The notes: a model not told the origin generated them from the letters alone. A stretch of DNA of 64,000 nt from Moorella sp. Hama-1 (GCF_023734095.1 NZ_AP024620.1:926501-990500), one strand, 5' to 3'. Positions 16,075 to 24,090 are shown, numbered from the stretch's first letter. Numbers and translations: made by a program.

Positions 16075-16647
16075 ATGGAACGGGTGGAATTAGCCGGCGC
16101 TTTGCGCCAGCATAAAGCCCTGCAGGAGCAGTTTGAGACCGCCAGCGGCGTTGCTTTAAGGGACTGCTACCAATGCGGCAAGTGTTCGGCCGGTTGCCCG
16201 GTGGCCTTTGCCATGGACTACACGCCGCGCCAGGTTATCCGCCTGCTGCAGCTGGGCCTGGCCGAGGAGGCTTTACGGAGCCGCACCCCCTGGCTCTGCG
16301 CCAGCTGCCAGGCCTGTTATACCCGTTGCCCCCGGGAAGTCAACCTGCCACGCCTCATGGAGGCTGTCCGCCAGGAGGCCCGGCGCCGGGGCTTGATTAA
16401 TGACAAAAAGGTGGACATCTTTGACCGCGCCTTCCTGGGCACCATCGAACGCTACGGCCGCGCCCACGAAATGGGCCTCATGGTCCAGTACAACCTACAG
16501 TCGGGCCAGCCCTTGAAGGACGCCCTCCTGGCACCGCCCCTGCTCCTGAAGGGGAAGATCAGTCCTTTCCCCATGAAGATCAAGGACGTGGCGTCAGTGA
16601 AGAATATCTTTGCCCGGGCCCGGGCTCAAGGAGGTGGCCGTTCGTGA
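16075..16647 (+). CDS. hdrC: HdrC-like ferredoxin subunit of heterodisulfide-reductase-type complex
   Basis: A 190-residue iron-sulfur protein with two [4Fe-4S] motifs, CYQCGKCSAGCPV and CASCQACYTRCPRE, followed by an alpha-helical C-terminal part. It matches HdrC, which carries electrons between HdrA and the catalytic subunit HdrB. ATG 16075 follows GAGAGGGTGAGAAAC; an in-frame GTG at 16066 is less well spaced. Its stop overlaps hdrB, and it opens a seven-gene run to 22702. The organism is not expected to make CoM-S-S-CoB, so the natural substrate of the HdrBC part is unknown. Confidence 0.9.
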   Translation: MERVELAGALRQHKALQEQFETASGVALRDCYQCGKCSAGCPVAFAMDYTPRQVIRLLQLGLAEEALRSRTPWLCASCQACYTRCPREVNLPRLMEAVRQEARRRGLINDKKVDIFDRAFLGTIERYGRAHEMGLMVQYNLQSGQPLKDALLAPPLLLKGKISPFPMKIKDVASVKNIFARARAQGGGRS

Positions 16648-17543
16648 AATACGCCTATTACCCCGGCTGCTCCCTGGAGGCTACAGCCAAGGAGTACAAC
16701 CAGTCAGCCAAGCTGGTGGCCCGGCACCTGGGGGTGGATTTGTGGGAGATCCCCGATTGGAGCTGCTGCGGCGCTACGGCCGCCCATAACAACAACCACC
16801 TGCTTTCCCTGGCCCTGCCGGCCCGGAACCTGGCCCTCGCCGAGGCCGAAGGCCTGGACGTGGCCGTACCCTGCGCCGCCTGCTTCAACCGCCTGCGGGC
16901 CGCCGAGGCGGCCGTGCGGGAATCGGAGGCAATGCAGGCCACCATTAGCCAGGTTATCGGCCGGGAGTACCGGGGGACGAACCGCACCCGGGCCTTCCTG
17001 GACATTATGGTCAACGAGGTGGGGTTGGAGAAGATTAAGGAGCAGGTGGTCAAGCCCCTGGCCGGCCTGAAGCTGGCTGCCTATTACGGCTGCCTGCTGG
17101 TGCGGCCGCCGAAGTTGACAGCCTTTGACGACCCGGAGGACCCCATGACCATGGACCGGCTAATTGAGGCCCTGGGGGGCGAGGCCGTTACCTGGTCCTA
17201 TAAAACGGAGTGTTGCGGCGGCAGCCTGGCCACGGCCCGAGGGGACATTGGCGTCCGGATGATCTACCAGGTCCTGCGCCACGCCCGGGACGCCGGCGCT
17301 GAAGGCGTCGTCACCGCCTGCCCCTTATGCTTCCTGAACCTGGACATGCGGGAGGCCCAGGCGGCGGCAGCCCACGGCGACCAGCTGCAACTCCCCATCT
17401 TCTACTTTACGGAACTTATGGGCCTGGCCCTGGGCTACGCGCCCAAGGACCTGGGGCTTACCACCCACTTTGTTAACCCGCTGCCCTTGCTGGAGGCTAA
17501 AGAAATCCTGCGGCATCCGGCCACAAGGAGGGAAACAGCATGA
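16644..17543 (+). CDS. hdrB: HdrB-like CCG-domain subunit
   Basis: HdrB is the thiol/disulfide-active subunit of heterodisulfide reductase and binds two non-cubane [4Fe-4S] clusters through CCG domains. Both are visible: the first from YYPGCSLEATAKEY through WSCCG to CAACFNRL, the second from YYGCLLVRPPK through ECCGGSL to CPLCFLNLD. Length (299) is normal. The start is GTG 16644, overlapping the hdrC stop, and the stop overlaps hdrA, so all three are probably translated in a coupled way. The clusters look intact, so the protein should be catalytic, with an unidentified disulfide or other substrate. Confidence 0.92.
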   Translation: MKYAYYPGCSLEATAKEYNQSAKLVARHLGVDLWEIPDWSCCGATAAHNNNHLLSLALPARNLALAEAEGLDVAVPCAACFNRLRAAEAAVRESEAMQATISQVIGREYRGTNRTRAFLDIMVNEVGLEKIKEQVVKPLAGLKLAAYYGCLLVRPPKLTAFDDPEDPMTMDRLIEALGGEAVTWSYKTECCGGSLATARGDIGVRMIYQVLRHARDAGAEGVVTACPLCFLNLDMREAQAAAAHGDQLQLPIFYFTELMGLALGYAPKDLGLTTHFVNPLPLLEAKEILRHPATRRETA

Positions 17544-19522
17544 AGCGCATTGGCGTCTTCATCTGCCACTGCGGCACCAATATCGCCTCGGTGGTGGATG
17601 TCAAAAAGGTGGCGGAAACGGCGAAAACCTTTCCCGGGGTGGCCTACGCCACTGACTACCAGTATATGTGTTCCGACCCCGGCCAGGAGCTGATCCGCAA
17701 GGCCATCAAGGAACAGCGCCTGGACCGGGTGGTGGTGGCCTCCTGCTCGCCCCGCCTCCACGAGCCGACCTTTCGCAAGACGGTGGCGAGCGCCGGGATC
17801 AACCCCTATCTCTTTGAAATGGCCAACATCCGCGAGCAGTGCGCCTGGGTCCACGCCCGGGATAAAGAGAAGGCTACCGCCAAGGCCATGGACCTGGTGC
17901 GGGCCGCCGTGGCCAAGGTGGGCCGGGACGGCCCCCTGCAGCCCGACGCCATTCCTGTAACCAAGAAGGCCCTGGTCATCGGCGCCGGTATTGCCGGTAT
18001 GCAGGCGGCCCTGGATATCGCCGATACGGGCTACGAGGTGGTGTTGTTAGACCGGGAACCGACCATCGGCGGCAATATGGTCAAGCTGGACAAGACCTTT
18101 CCGACCCTGGACTGCTCTGCTTGAATAAGCACGCCGAAAATGGTTGCTGCGGCGCAGCACCCTCACATCAAACTCATGACCTATGCTGAAGTGGAGAATA
18201 TCGCCGGCTATGTCGGCAACTTTGAAGTAACTATTCGCCAGAAGGCTCGCTCGGTGGATCCGGTGAAGTGTACCGGCTGCGGGACCTGCTGGGAGAAGTG
18301 CCCGACGAAGGTCGACAGCGAGTTCGACCTGGGTTTGGGCAAACGTAAGGCCATCTACCTGCCCTTCCCCCAGGCGGTGCCGGCAGTGCCGGTCATCGAT
18401 CGCGAACACTGCCGCCAGTTCACCAAAGGTAAATGCGGCGTCTGCCAGAAGGTCTGCCCGGCGAAGGCCGTCGACTATGAGCAGCAGGACCAGGTTATTA
18501 CCGAGAACTTCGGCGCCATTGTCGTGGCTACCGGTTATGACCTTTTTAAATGGGAAGAGGTTTACGGCGAGTACGGCTACGGCAAGTACCCGGACGTCAT
18601 CACCGGTATGCACTTCGAGCGCCTGAACAACGCTTCCGGCCCCACCGGCGGCAAGATCCTGCGGCCCTCCGACGGTAAAGAACCCCAAACGGTGGTCTTC
18701 ATCAAGTGCGTGGGTTCCAGGGACGAGGCCAAGGGTAAGAGCTACTGCTCCCGGGCTTGCTGCATGTACACGGCCAAACACGCCCACCAGGTGCTGGAGA
18801 AAATCCCCGATTCCCAGGCCATCGTCTTTTATATGGACATCCGGACCCCGGGCAAGGCCTACGAGGAGTTCCAGCAGCGCTCCGTCCACGAGGGAGCAGT
18901 CTACGTCCGCGGCCGGGTGAGCCGGGTCTTCCAGGAGGGCGACAAGCTCATCGTCCGCGGTGAGGATACCCTCCTCGGCCGGCAGGTGGAGGTCGCCGCC
19001 GATATGGTGGTCCTGGCTACGGCTATGGTCCCCAGCGCGGGCTGGGAGGATGTAGCCAAGATGCTTGGCTTGCAGGCCGATAAAGACGGTTTCTTCCAGG
19101 AGGCCCACCCCAAGCTGCGGCCGGTGGAGACCTTTACTGCCGGCGTCTTCCTGGCCGGGGCCTGCCAGGGACCCAAGGATATCCCCGATACCGTCGCCCA
19201 GGCCAGCGCGGCGGCCGTCAAGGTCTGCCAGCTCTTTGCCAAAGATGAGATGGCCACCGATCCCATGATCGCCGCCGTAGATGAGAGCATCTGCTCCGGC
19301 TGCGCCATGTGCGAAAAGCTCTGTCCTTACAAGGCCATTTCCATTAAGACCATTACGGAACGGGTAGCCGGCAAGCAGGTCAGCCGCCGGGTGGCGTTGG
19401 TGAACAACGGCTTGTGCCAGGGCTGCGGCACCTGCTCGGTGGCCTGCCCGTCCAGCGCCATGAATCTCCGTGGCTTTACCAACGAACAAATACTGGCGGA
19501 GGTGGATGCGGTATGTCTGTAG
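17540..19522 (+). CDS. hdrA: HdrA, flavin electron-bifurcating subunit, selenocysteine-containing
   Basis: HdrA holds FAD and several [4Fe-4S] clusters and is the electron-bifurcating core of Hdr complexes. The reading frame continues through an in-frame TGA at 18122-18124 (codon 195); both sides are in the same frame, giving 660 residues. Order: an N-terminal domain ([11 protein letters not shown]), FAD motif [16 protein letters not shown], then PTLDCSA-TGA-ISTPKM. HdrA proteins normally read CSACxLTPKM here, so the TGA replaces a conserved Cys and most likely encodes selenocysteine. Four later cluster motifs are [33 protein letters not shown] and [18 protein letters not shown]-like hairpin lies at 18142-18161. 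It overlaps hdrB and mvhD. Confidence 0.9.
18142..18161 (+). promoter_or_regulatory. Bacterial SECIS-like hairpin in hdrA
   Basis: GGT, a bulged T at 18145, then GCTGC pair across loop GGC (18151-18153) with GCAGC and ACC. The loop lies 27 bases beyond the TGA, inside the range accepted for bacterial SECIS elements, and the core is very like the E. coli fdhF element (GGUU-GCA ... UGC-ACC), including the bulged U. Confidence 0.8.
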
Positions 19523-19947
19523 CCCAAGCGCCGGGCTGGGAGCCCAAAATCGTGGCCTTTTGCTGCAACTGGTGCGCCTACGCCGGGGCCGACCTGGCGG
19601 GCCTCAACCGCCTGCAGTACCCGGCCAACGTGCGGGTTATCCGGGTGCCCTGCTCGGGCCGGGTGAACCCCCAGTTTGTCCTGCGGGCCTTCCAGCGCGG
19701 GGCCGATGGGGTCCTGGTTTCCGGCTGACACCCGGGCGACTGCCACTATGCTAGTGGCAATTACTTCACCCGCCGCCGTTTCCTCTTAATGCAGCGGGTC
19801 CTGCAGTTTATGGGCCTGGAGCCGGAACGCCTCCAGGCACGCTGGGTGTCGGGCTCGGAGGGCCCCCGTTTCGCCCAGGTCATCACCCAGATAACCGAGG
19901 AAATCCGGGCCCTGGGGCCCAACAGGAAGTTGAGGGATGGCGCATGA
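19513..19947 (+). CDS. mvhD: MvhD/FlxD delta subunit, selenocysteine-containing
   Basis: MvhD-family proteins carry a [2Fe-2S] cluster and pass electrons from a hydrogenase, formate dehydrogenase or flavoprotein to HdrA. ATG 19513 overlaps the hdrA end by ten bases. The frame reads [18 protein letters not shown], then [13 protein letters not shown], then GVLVSG-TGA-HPGDCHY, and on to a TGA at 19945-19947 (144 residues). The internal TGA (19726-19728) replaces the first Cys of the family motif GCHPGDCHY, the same site that is Sec in VhuD of some methanogens. The downstream half ([21 protein letters not shown]) is clearly family-like, so the first TGA is not the true end. A hairpin follows at 19741-19759. 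Confidence 0.88.
19741..19759 (+). promoter_or_regulatory. SECIS-like hairpin in mvhD
   Basis: TGCCACTA and TAGTGGCA form a perfect eight-base-pair stem with loop TGC (19749-19751), 21 bases after the TGA. G in the second loop position fits the bacterial SECIS rule. There is no bulged U, so it is a weaker match than the hdrA element. Confidence 0.65.
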
Positions 19948-20855
19948 GTAGCCTGCAAGAACAAATGCGTGCCCGGGCCCGGGAGCTGTTGACCAAGAAT
20001 GAGGTCCAGATGGTTATCGGCTGGGAGAAGGGGACCTTCTGGTACCTGTCGCCACCGGTCTTTATCACCGACCCGGAGGATTGCGACCGCCTGGTCTGGG
20101 ATGAGTTTTGTACCAACAACCTGGCCAAGTACCTCCTGGACTACAAGCACACGGAGGATAAAATCGCCCTCTTCGTCAAGGGCTGCGACGCCCGGGGCAT
20201 CAACCGCCTCCTCCAGGATAACCAGATCCAGCGGGAGCGAGTCTACCTCCTGGGCATCAACTGCCCGGGGGTCAAGGACGGCCGCCAGGCGGCGGCCCTG
20301 GGGGCAGACCGGCGGGATGAGGTGCCCCTGGCGGAGAAGTGCCTCTACTGCACCCACCCCGAGCCGGTGATCTACGACGAACTCCTCCAGGCTGAAGGGA
20401 ATGCCGGGGTCCGGGAAGCGGCGGCCACGGCTGAGGGCCGTTTTGCCACCGTGGAGAAGGTAGAAGCCCTGACCCCTGACGAGCGCTACGCCTACTGGAC
20501 GAGCCAGTACGACCGCTGCCTGCGCTGCTACGCCTGCCGCAACGTCTGCCCGGCCTGCAACTGCCGCGAGTGCATCTTTGACCGCAGCCAGTCCGGCTGG
20601 TGCGGCAAGCAAATGAGCCGCAGCGAGAACCAGTTCTTCGCCATTACCCGGGCCATGCACGTGGCCGGCCGCTGCATCGAGTGCGGCGAGTGCGAGCGGG
20701 TCTGCCCGGAGGGCATTCCCATTATGAGCCTGAATAAGAAGATCATCAAAGACCTGAACGAACTCTTCGGCGAGTACGAAGCCGGTCTGGACCTGGAGAC
20801 CTGGCCGCCCCTGGGCCAGTACAACCTCCAGGATCCGGATGAGTTCAGTAAATAG
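19944..20855 (+). CDS. Iron-sulfur protein of Hdr-Flx complex (FlxC-like)
   Basis: A 303-residue soluble protein with an N-terminal domain like the electron-input domains of sulfite reductase/formate dehydrogenase beta proteins (VKGCDARGINRLLQDNQI, a conserved CDxR-type segment), then Cys pairs at INCPGV and EKCLYCTHPEP. Its two ferredoxin motifs are CLRCYACRNVCPACNCRECIF and CIECGECERVCPEGIP. It starts at ATGA overlapping the mvhD stop. By position and composition it corresponds to one of the two iron-sulfur Flx proteins described beside hdrABC in sulfate reducers; the letter assignment (FlxC) is tentative. Confidence 0.82.
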   Translation: MSSLQEQMRARARELLTKNEVQMVIGWEKGTFWYLSPPVFITDPEDCDRLVWDEFCTNNLAKYLLDYKHTEDKIALFVKGCDARGINRLLQDNQIQRERVYLLGINCPGVKDGRQAAALGADRRDEVPLAEKCLYCTHPEPVIYDELLQAEGNAGVREAAATAEGRFATVEKVEALTPDERYAYWTSQYDRCLRCYACRNVCPACNCRECIFDRSQSGWCGKQMSRSENQFFAITRAMHVAGRCIECGECERVCPEGIPIMSLNKKIIKDLNELFGEYEAGLDLETWPPLGQYNLQDPDEFSK

Positions 20856-20870
20856 GGGGGAGGTGGCGTC

Positions 20871-21872
20871 ATGTTGAAGATTAACCGGACCAAACTGCCG
20901 GAACTGCTCGCTATCTGGGCCAGGGAGGCCAGGGTCTTTGTTCCCCAGGAGCGGGAGGGGACCAGTGTTTTTGCCCCCTGGGAGGGGGAGGGCCAGCTGA
21001 CCCTGGGCCAGGGCAATACCCTGGAACCGCCCAAGGACCTCTTCTTCCCCCGGACAGAAACTATGTACCGCTACCAGGTAGACGGCGCGGCTGCCACCCT
21101 GGAAACGCTGCCCCCCCTGGAAGAGCAGCGGGTGCTGGTGGGCATCCGTTCCTGTGACGCCCGCAGCCTGGGGATCATGGACGATGCCTTCTTGACCCGC
21201 GGCTATGTCGATGAGTTTTACCGCCAGCGGCGGGAGAACACCCGTATCGTCGCCCTGGCCTGCACCGGGGCCCAGCCCACCTGTTTTTGTACGGCTTTTA
21301 GCATTGACCCCGGCCGCGCCGAAGGGGCTGATGTCCAGATGTGGCCGGTGGACGATGCTTACCTCCTGGAGGCCGTCACCCCGGCCGGTCAGGAGCTGCT
21401 CCAGCAGGCCGGCGACCTCCTGGCAGAGGCCGGCGACGCCCCACTCCCGGCGGCGGCAGTGCCGAATCTGCCGGTGGATGTCAGCGGCGTGACGGAGAAA
21501 CTGCAGCAAATGTTTGAGCACCCCTACTGGACGGCCCTCAGCCGCAAGTGCCTGGGGTGCGGCGCCTGCACTTACCTCTGTCCCACCTGCTATTGCTTTG
21601 ACATCCAGGGCGAAAATCAGGGTAACAGCGGCTATAAATTCCGCTGCTGGGATTCCTGCATGTTCTCCGAATACACCCGCATGGCTGGTGGCCACAACCC
21701 GCGGCCCTCGAAAAAGGAGCGCCTGCGCAACCGTTTCCTGCACAAGCTCCAGTACTTCCCGGAGCGGTACGGTAAATTCGCCTGTGTGGGCTGCGGCCGC
21801 TGCCTGGATCGCTGCCCGGTGAATGTGGATATTACCCGGGTGATCCGTGAGGTCAAGGAGGTGACCCTGTAA
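20871..21872 (+). CDS. Iron-sulfur protein of Hdr-Flx complex (FlxB, AsrA/HydB-like)
   Basis: A 333-residue protein of the anaerobic sulfite reductase subunit A/sulfhydrogenase beta family. It has the conserved segment VGIRSCDARSLGIMDDAFL, the cysteine-bearing CTGAQPTCFCTAF segment, and two C-terminal [4Fe-4S] motifs, CLGCGACTYLCPTCYCFD and CVGCGRCLDRCPVNVDI. Members link an NAD(P)H flavoprotein to other iron-sulfur subunits, and the next gene encodes such a flavoprotein. A GGGGGGAGGTG ribosome site precedes the ATG. The stop overlaps flxA by one base. Confidence 0.85.
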   Translation: MLKINRTKLPELLAIWAREARVFVPQEREGTSVFAPWEGEGQLTLGQGNTLEPPKDLFFPRTETMYRYQVDGAAATLETLPPLEEQRVLVGIRSCDARSLGIMDDAFLTRGYVDEFYRQRRENTRIVALACTGAQPTCFCTAFSIDPGRAEGADVQMWPVDDAYLLEAVTPAGQELLQQAGDLLAEAGDAPLPAAAVPNLPVDVSGVTEKLQQMFEHPYWTALSRKCLGCGACTYLCPTCYCFDIQGENQGNSGYKFRCWDSCMFSEYTRMAGGHNPRPSKKERLRNRFLHKLQYFPERYGKFACVGCGRCLDRCPVNVDITRVIREVKEVTL

Positions 21873-22702
21873 TGGCGGCAGCAGCGCGGGTCAATCCCCT
21901 GGTGCCCCAGGTGGGCCGGATTACGAAGATTATCGATGAGACCCCGGATGTGAAAACCTTCCACGTCACCACCGATTCCGGCAAACCCTTTACTCCCCTG
22001 CCAGGGCAGCTGGCCATGCTCTCCCTACTGGATGTGGGGGAGGCCATGTTTTCTATCACCTCCCAGGGGCCGGAGCACCTGGAACTGGCCATTAAGAAGG
22101 TCGGGATGCTGACGGACGCCCTCCACGAGGCCGAACCGGGGCAGGCGGTGGGCATCCGCGGGCCCTATGGCAATGGTTTCCCCCTGGAGATGATGCGGGG
22201 TAAGGACCTGCTCTTTATCGGCGGCGGTATCGGCCTGGCGCCGGTGCGTTCCCTGATTAACTACTGCATCGAGCACCGCCAGGACTACGGTCACCTGTGG
22301 ATTATCTACGGCGCCCGCTCGCCGGCCGATCTGTGCTTCAAGGACGACCTGGCCAACAACTGGCCCCAGGTGGAAAACTGCCGGGTGGATGTGACCGTCG
22401 ACCGGGGCGACGGGACCTGGCAGGGGCATGAGGGCTTTGTGCCGGCCTTTGTCGAGGAACTGGGGCCCAAACCTGAGGGCAAGGTGGCCATCACCTGCGG
22501 GCCGCCCATTATGATCAAGTTTGTCCTCCAGTCCATGGAGAAGCTGGGCTTTAAGGACGAGCAGATTGTCACCACCCTGGAGATGCGCATGAAGTGCGGC
22601 ATCGGCAAATGCGGCCGCTGCAACCTGGGCAGCTGCTACGTCTGCCTGGACGGTCCCGTCTTTACCCTGGCCCAGCTGAAAAAGCTGCCGGCTGAGTATT
22701 AA
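21872..22702 (+). CDS. FAD/NAD(P)-binding oxidoreductase of Hdr-Flx complex (FlxA-like)
   Basis: A 276-residue ferredoxin-reductase-type flavoprotein close to AsrB and sulfhydrogenase gamma. It has the FAD-binding barrel (PLPGQLAMLSL, then MFSIT), the nucleotide site LLFIGGGIGLAPVRSLI, the CGPPIMIK segment, and a C-terminal [2Fe-2S] motif MRMKCGIGKCGRCNLGSCYVC. It probably accepts hydride from NADH or NADPH and feeds electrons through FlxB/C and MvhD to HdrA for bifurcation between ferredoxin and HdrB. It is the last gene of the cluster, and its stop is followed by two intergenic repeats. The coenzyme preference cannot be read from sequence. Confidence 0.87.
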   Translation: MAAAARVNPLVPQVGRITKIIDETPDVKTFHVTTDSGKPFTPLPGQLAMLSLLDVGEAMFSITSQGPEHLELAIKKVGMLTDALHEAEPGQAVGIRGPYGNGFPLEMMRGKDLLFIGGGIGLAPVRSLINYCIEHRQDYGHLWIIYGARSPADLCFKDDLANNWPQVENCRVDVTVDRGDGTWQGHEGFVPAFVEELGPKPEGKVAITCGPPIMIKFVLQSMEKLGFKDEQIVTTLEMRMKCGIGKCGRCNLGSCYVCLDGPVFTLAQLKKLPAEY

Positions 22703-22714
22703 GCGGCCAGCATA

Positions 22715-22789
22715 AGCTCAAGGCTGACGGCTACAGGCTCCGGGCTCCAGTGGTTCTCGGCTAGCAAACTTGGCGCTCAGCCTTGCTCA
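22715..22789 (+). repeat. Dispersed repeat family R3, copy A
   Basis: The sequence CTCAAGGCTGACGGCTACAG ... GGTTCTCGGCTAGCAAACTT ... CTCAGCCTTGCTC has an inverted copy at 49329-49399. Its outer ends are themselves loosely complementary (CAAGGCTGA/TCAGCCTTG). Confidence 0.65.
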
Positions 22790-22835
22790 GCGGCGGGGGT
22801 GGCCTGGCTTATCCCTTTGAACAATCGTTATAGGG

Positions 22836-22862
22836 CGTGCCTTTTCTTGTTCTTGAAGGCAC
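22836..22862. other. Isolated hairpin
   Basis: CGTGCCTT and AAGGCACG pair around an 11-base loop. No T-run follows on the + strand, so it is not a clear terminator. It lies between repeats R3 and R2. Confidence 0.4.
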
Positions 22863-22878
22863 GTTACGATCCCCATCC

Positions 22879-22972
22879 CGTTCACCGCCGCCTCGCCGCG
22901 GCTTCGCTGAGTTTGCTAACGCCTCGAACCAAGTCGCCCTCCGCCTGTACCCGTCAGCCCTTGCCTGGCCTG
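22879..22972 (+). repeat. Dispersed repeat family R2, copy A
   Basis: The sequence reads CCGTTCACCGCCGCCTCGCC, then GGCTTCGCTGAGTTTGCTAA, then CGCCTCGAACCAAGTCGCCC and CCTGTACCCGTCAGCCCTTG. Close copies lie at 41829-41914 (+) and 57193-57256 (-), with a diverged one at 2994-3069. It fills the space between flxA and the PHP gene. Confidence 0.75.
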
Positions 22973-23000
22973 CCAATAAAACTGCGAGGAGTTCCACAAT

Positions 23001-23756
23001 ATGCCGGCTGATTATCATATCCACGGGCTGGCCCACCAGGGGCCGCCCCATACCGTCGAACGCTTGCTGCCGTACGTTGAAGCGGCCAGGGGGGCGGGCC
23101 TGACGGCCATGGGCTTTGCCGAACACGATCGTTACCTGGAAGGCCTGGATTTCAACGTCTTCACCGAACTGGAGAGGCTAACCGGTATGCCCGTCCGGGC
23201 CGGCCTGGAGGTAGACTTCCGGCCAGATAAGGACCACCAGGAGCAGTTGGCTGGCCGGCCCTGGGATTACCTGATCGGCTCCGTCCACGCCGTGGGCGAT
23301 TGGGAGTTTGACCGGCCCGGGCAGGAAGCCGGCTTTGAGACCTGGGATCTGGACGAACTCTATGCCACCTATTTTGACCTGGTAGCCCGGGCGGCAGCCA
23401 CCGGCCTCTTTCAGATCATCGGCCACCTGGACCTGATCAAAATTTACGGCCACCGGCCCCGCCGGCCGGTGCTTGAGCTGGCCGAACCGGCCCTCCAGGC
23501 CGTGGCCCGGAGCGGCGCCGCCCTGGAACTCAATACTGCCGGATTATTTAAACCGGTGGGGGAGATCTACCCCTCCCGGGACATCCTGGCCCGGGCCTTT
23601 GAACTAAACATCCCGGTTATTATCAGTTCCGATGCCCACGCTCCCGGGGAGGTGGCCAGGGAACGGGAACAGGCGCGGGAGCTTTTACGCCAGATCGGTT
23701 ATACCTGCCTGGCAACCTTCTCCAGCCGGGGGATGGCTATGGACCCACTTATTTAA
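23001..23756 (+). CDS. PHP-domain phosphoesterase, histidinol-phosphatase-like
   Basis: A 251-residue PHP (polymerase and histidinol phosphatase) family metalloenzyme. Metal ligands are visible in order: YHIHG (HxH), AEHDRY, the Glu/Asp segment RAGLEVDF, IGSVHAVGDW, GHLDLIK, and the C-terminal SSDAHAPGEV. The arrangement fits HisK-type histidinol-phosphate phosphatase, but no other histidine genes are nearby, so the substrate is open. A GAGGAG ribosome site precedes the ATG. The gene appears monocistronic between repeats and a riboswitch-controlled gene. Confidence 0.82.
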   Translation: MPADYHIHGLAHQGPPHTVERLLPYVEAARGAGLTAMGFAEHDRYLEGLDFNVFTELERLTGMPVRAGLEVDFRPDKDHQEQLAGRPWDYLIGSVHAVGDWEFDRPGQEAGFETWDLDELYATYFDLVARAAATGLFQIIGHLDLIKIYGHRPRRPVLELAEPALQAVARSGAALELNTAGLFKPVGEIYPSRDILARAFELNIPVIISSDAHAPGEVAREREQARELLRQIGYTCLATFSSRGMAMDPLI

Positions 23757-23917
23757 ATTGCCGCCGTAGTGGGCGCAAGATGTTAAATGAGGCTTTATTG
23801 TGAAAATCGGTACAAAAACGGTGTTGAAGCGGAGATGGTCTAGAGAATATCCCGGGGAAGCGCTGTTAAGTAATATTTAACCCTATGCTGATCCCTCCGG
23901 TCTTCCCGAAATTAGAC

Positions 23918-23946
23918 TTGACAGCGACCAAACCTTCCTTTATGAT
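23918..23946 (+). promoter_or_regulatory. Sigma-A promoter for the riboswitch-exchanger unit
   Basis: A perfect TTGACA at 23918-23923, a 17-base spacer, and TATGAT at 23941-23946. The start would fall about ten bases before the aptamer. Confidence 0.85.
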
Positions 23947-23961
23947 GAAATTACGAAAATT

Positions 23962-24090
23962 GCGGTTTAGGGGAGTAGCCCCGAATTGTTCCGGTACCAG
24001 GTTCGTCAAGACGGCCAACCGGCCCGGACCTGGTAGGTAACGCGCGAGACCTTCACCGCTCCTCAAAGGGGGCGATGGAGGTTTTTTTTA
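23962..24090 (+). promoter_or_regulatory. yybP-ykoY (Mn2+) riboswitch with expression platform
   Basis: The conserved core GGGGAGTAGCC near the 5' side and AACGCGCGAGACC near the 3' side match the yybP-ykoY aptamer, which senses Mn2+. The closing stem is GCGGTTTAGG (23962-23971) with CCTTCACCGC (24050-24059). That second strand is also the 5' arm of a terminator ending GGAGG and eight T residues (to 24089), so the two folds exclude each other. Ligand binding should therefore permit transcription of the exchanger gene. The logic is inferred from base pairing. Confidence 0.85.

Noticed and set aside
18047-19489. Long minus-strand frame of 480 codons opposite hdrA
   Set aside because: A shadow of a high-GC gene: no ribosome site, no recognised motif, and clear conserved domains on the + strand.
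17540-19522. Reading hdrA as two separate genes or a frameshifted pseudogene
   Set aside because: Both parts are in the same frame, only one codon (TGA) interrupts them, it falls on a conserved Cys, and a SECIS-like hairpin follows.
19414-19728. A 104-residue MvhD-like protein starting at 19414
   Set aside because: The extra N-terminal residues lie in hdrA in another frame and have no family match; ATG 19513 fits, and the true stop is at 19945.
19761-21743. 660-codon minus-strand frame opposite flxC and flxB
   Set aside because: The opposite strand encodes two clear ferredoxin proteins; the long frame results from GC-biased codon use.
22809-23126. Minus-strand ORF across repeats R2 and the PHP gene start
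   Set aside because: It is made largely of repeat sequence and antisense of the PHP gene.
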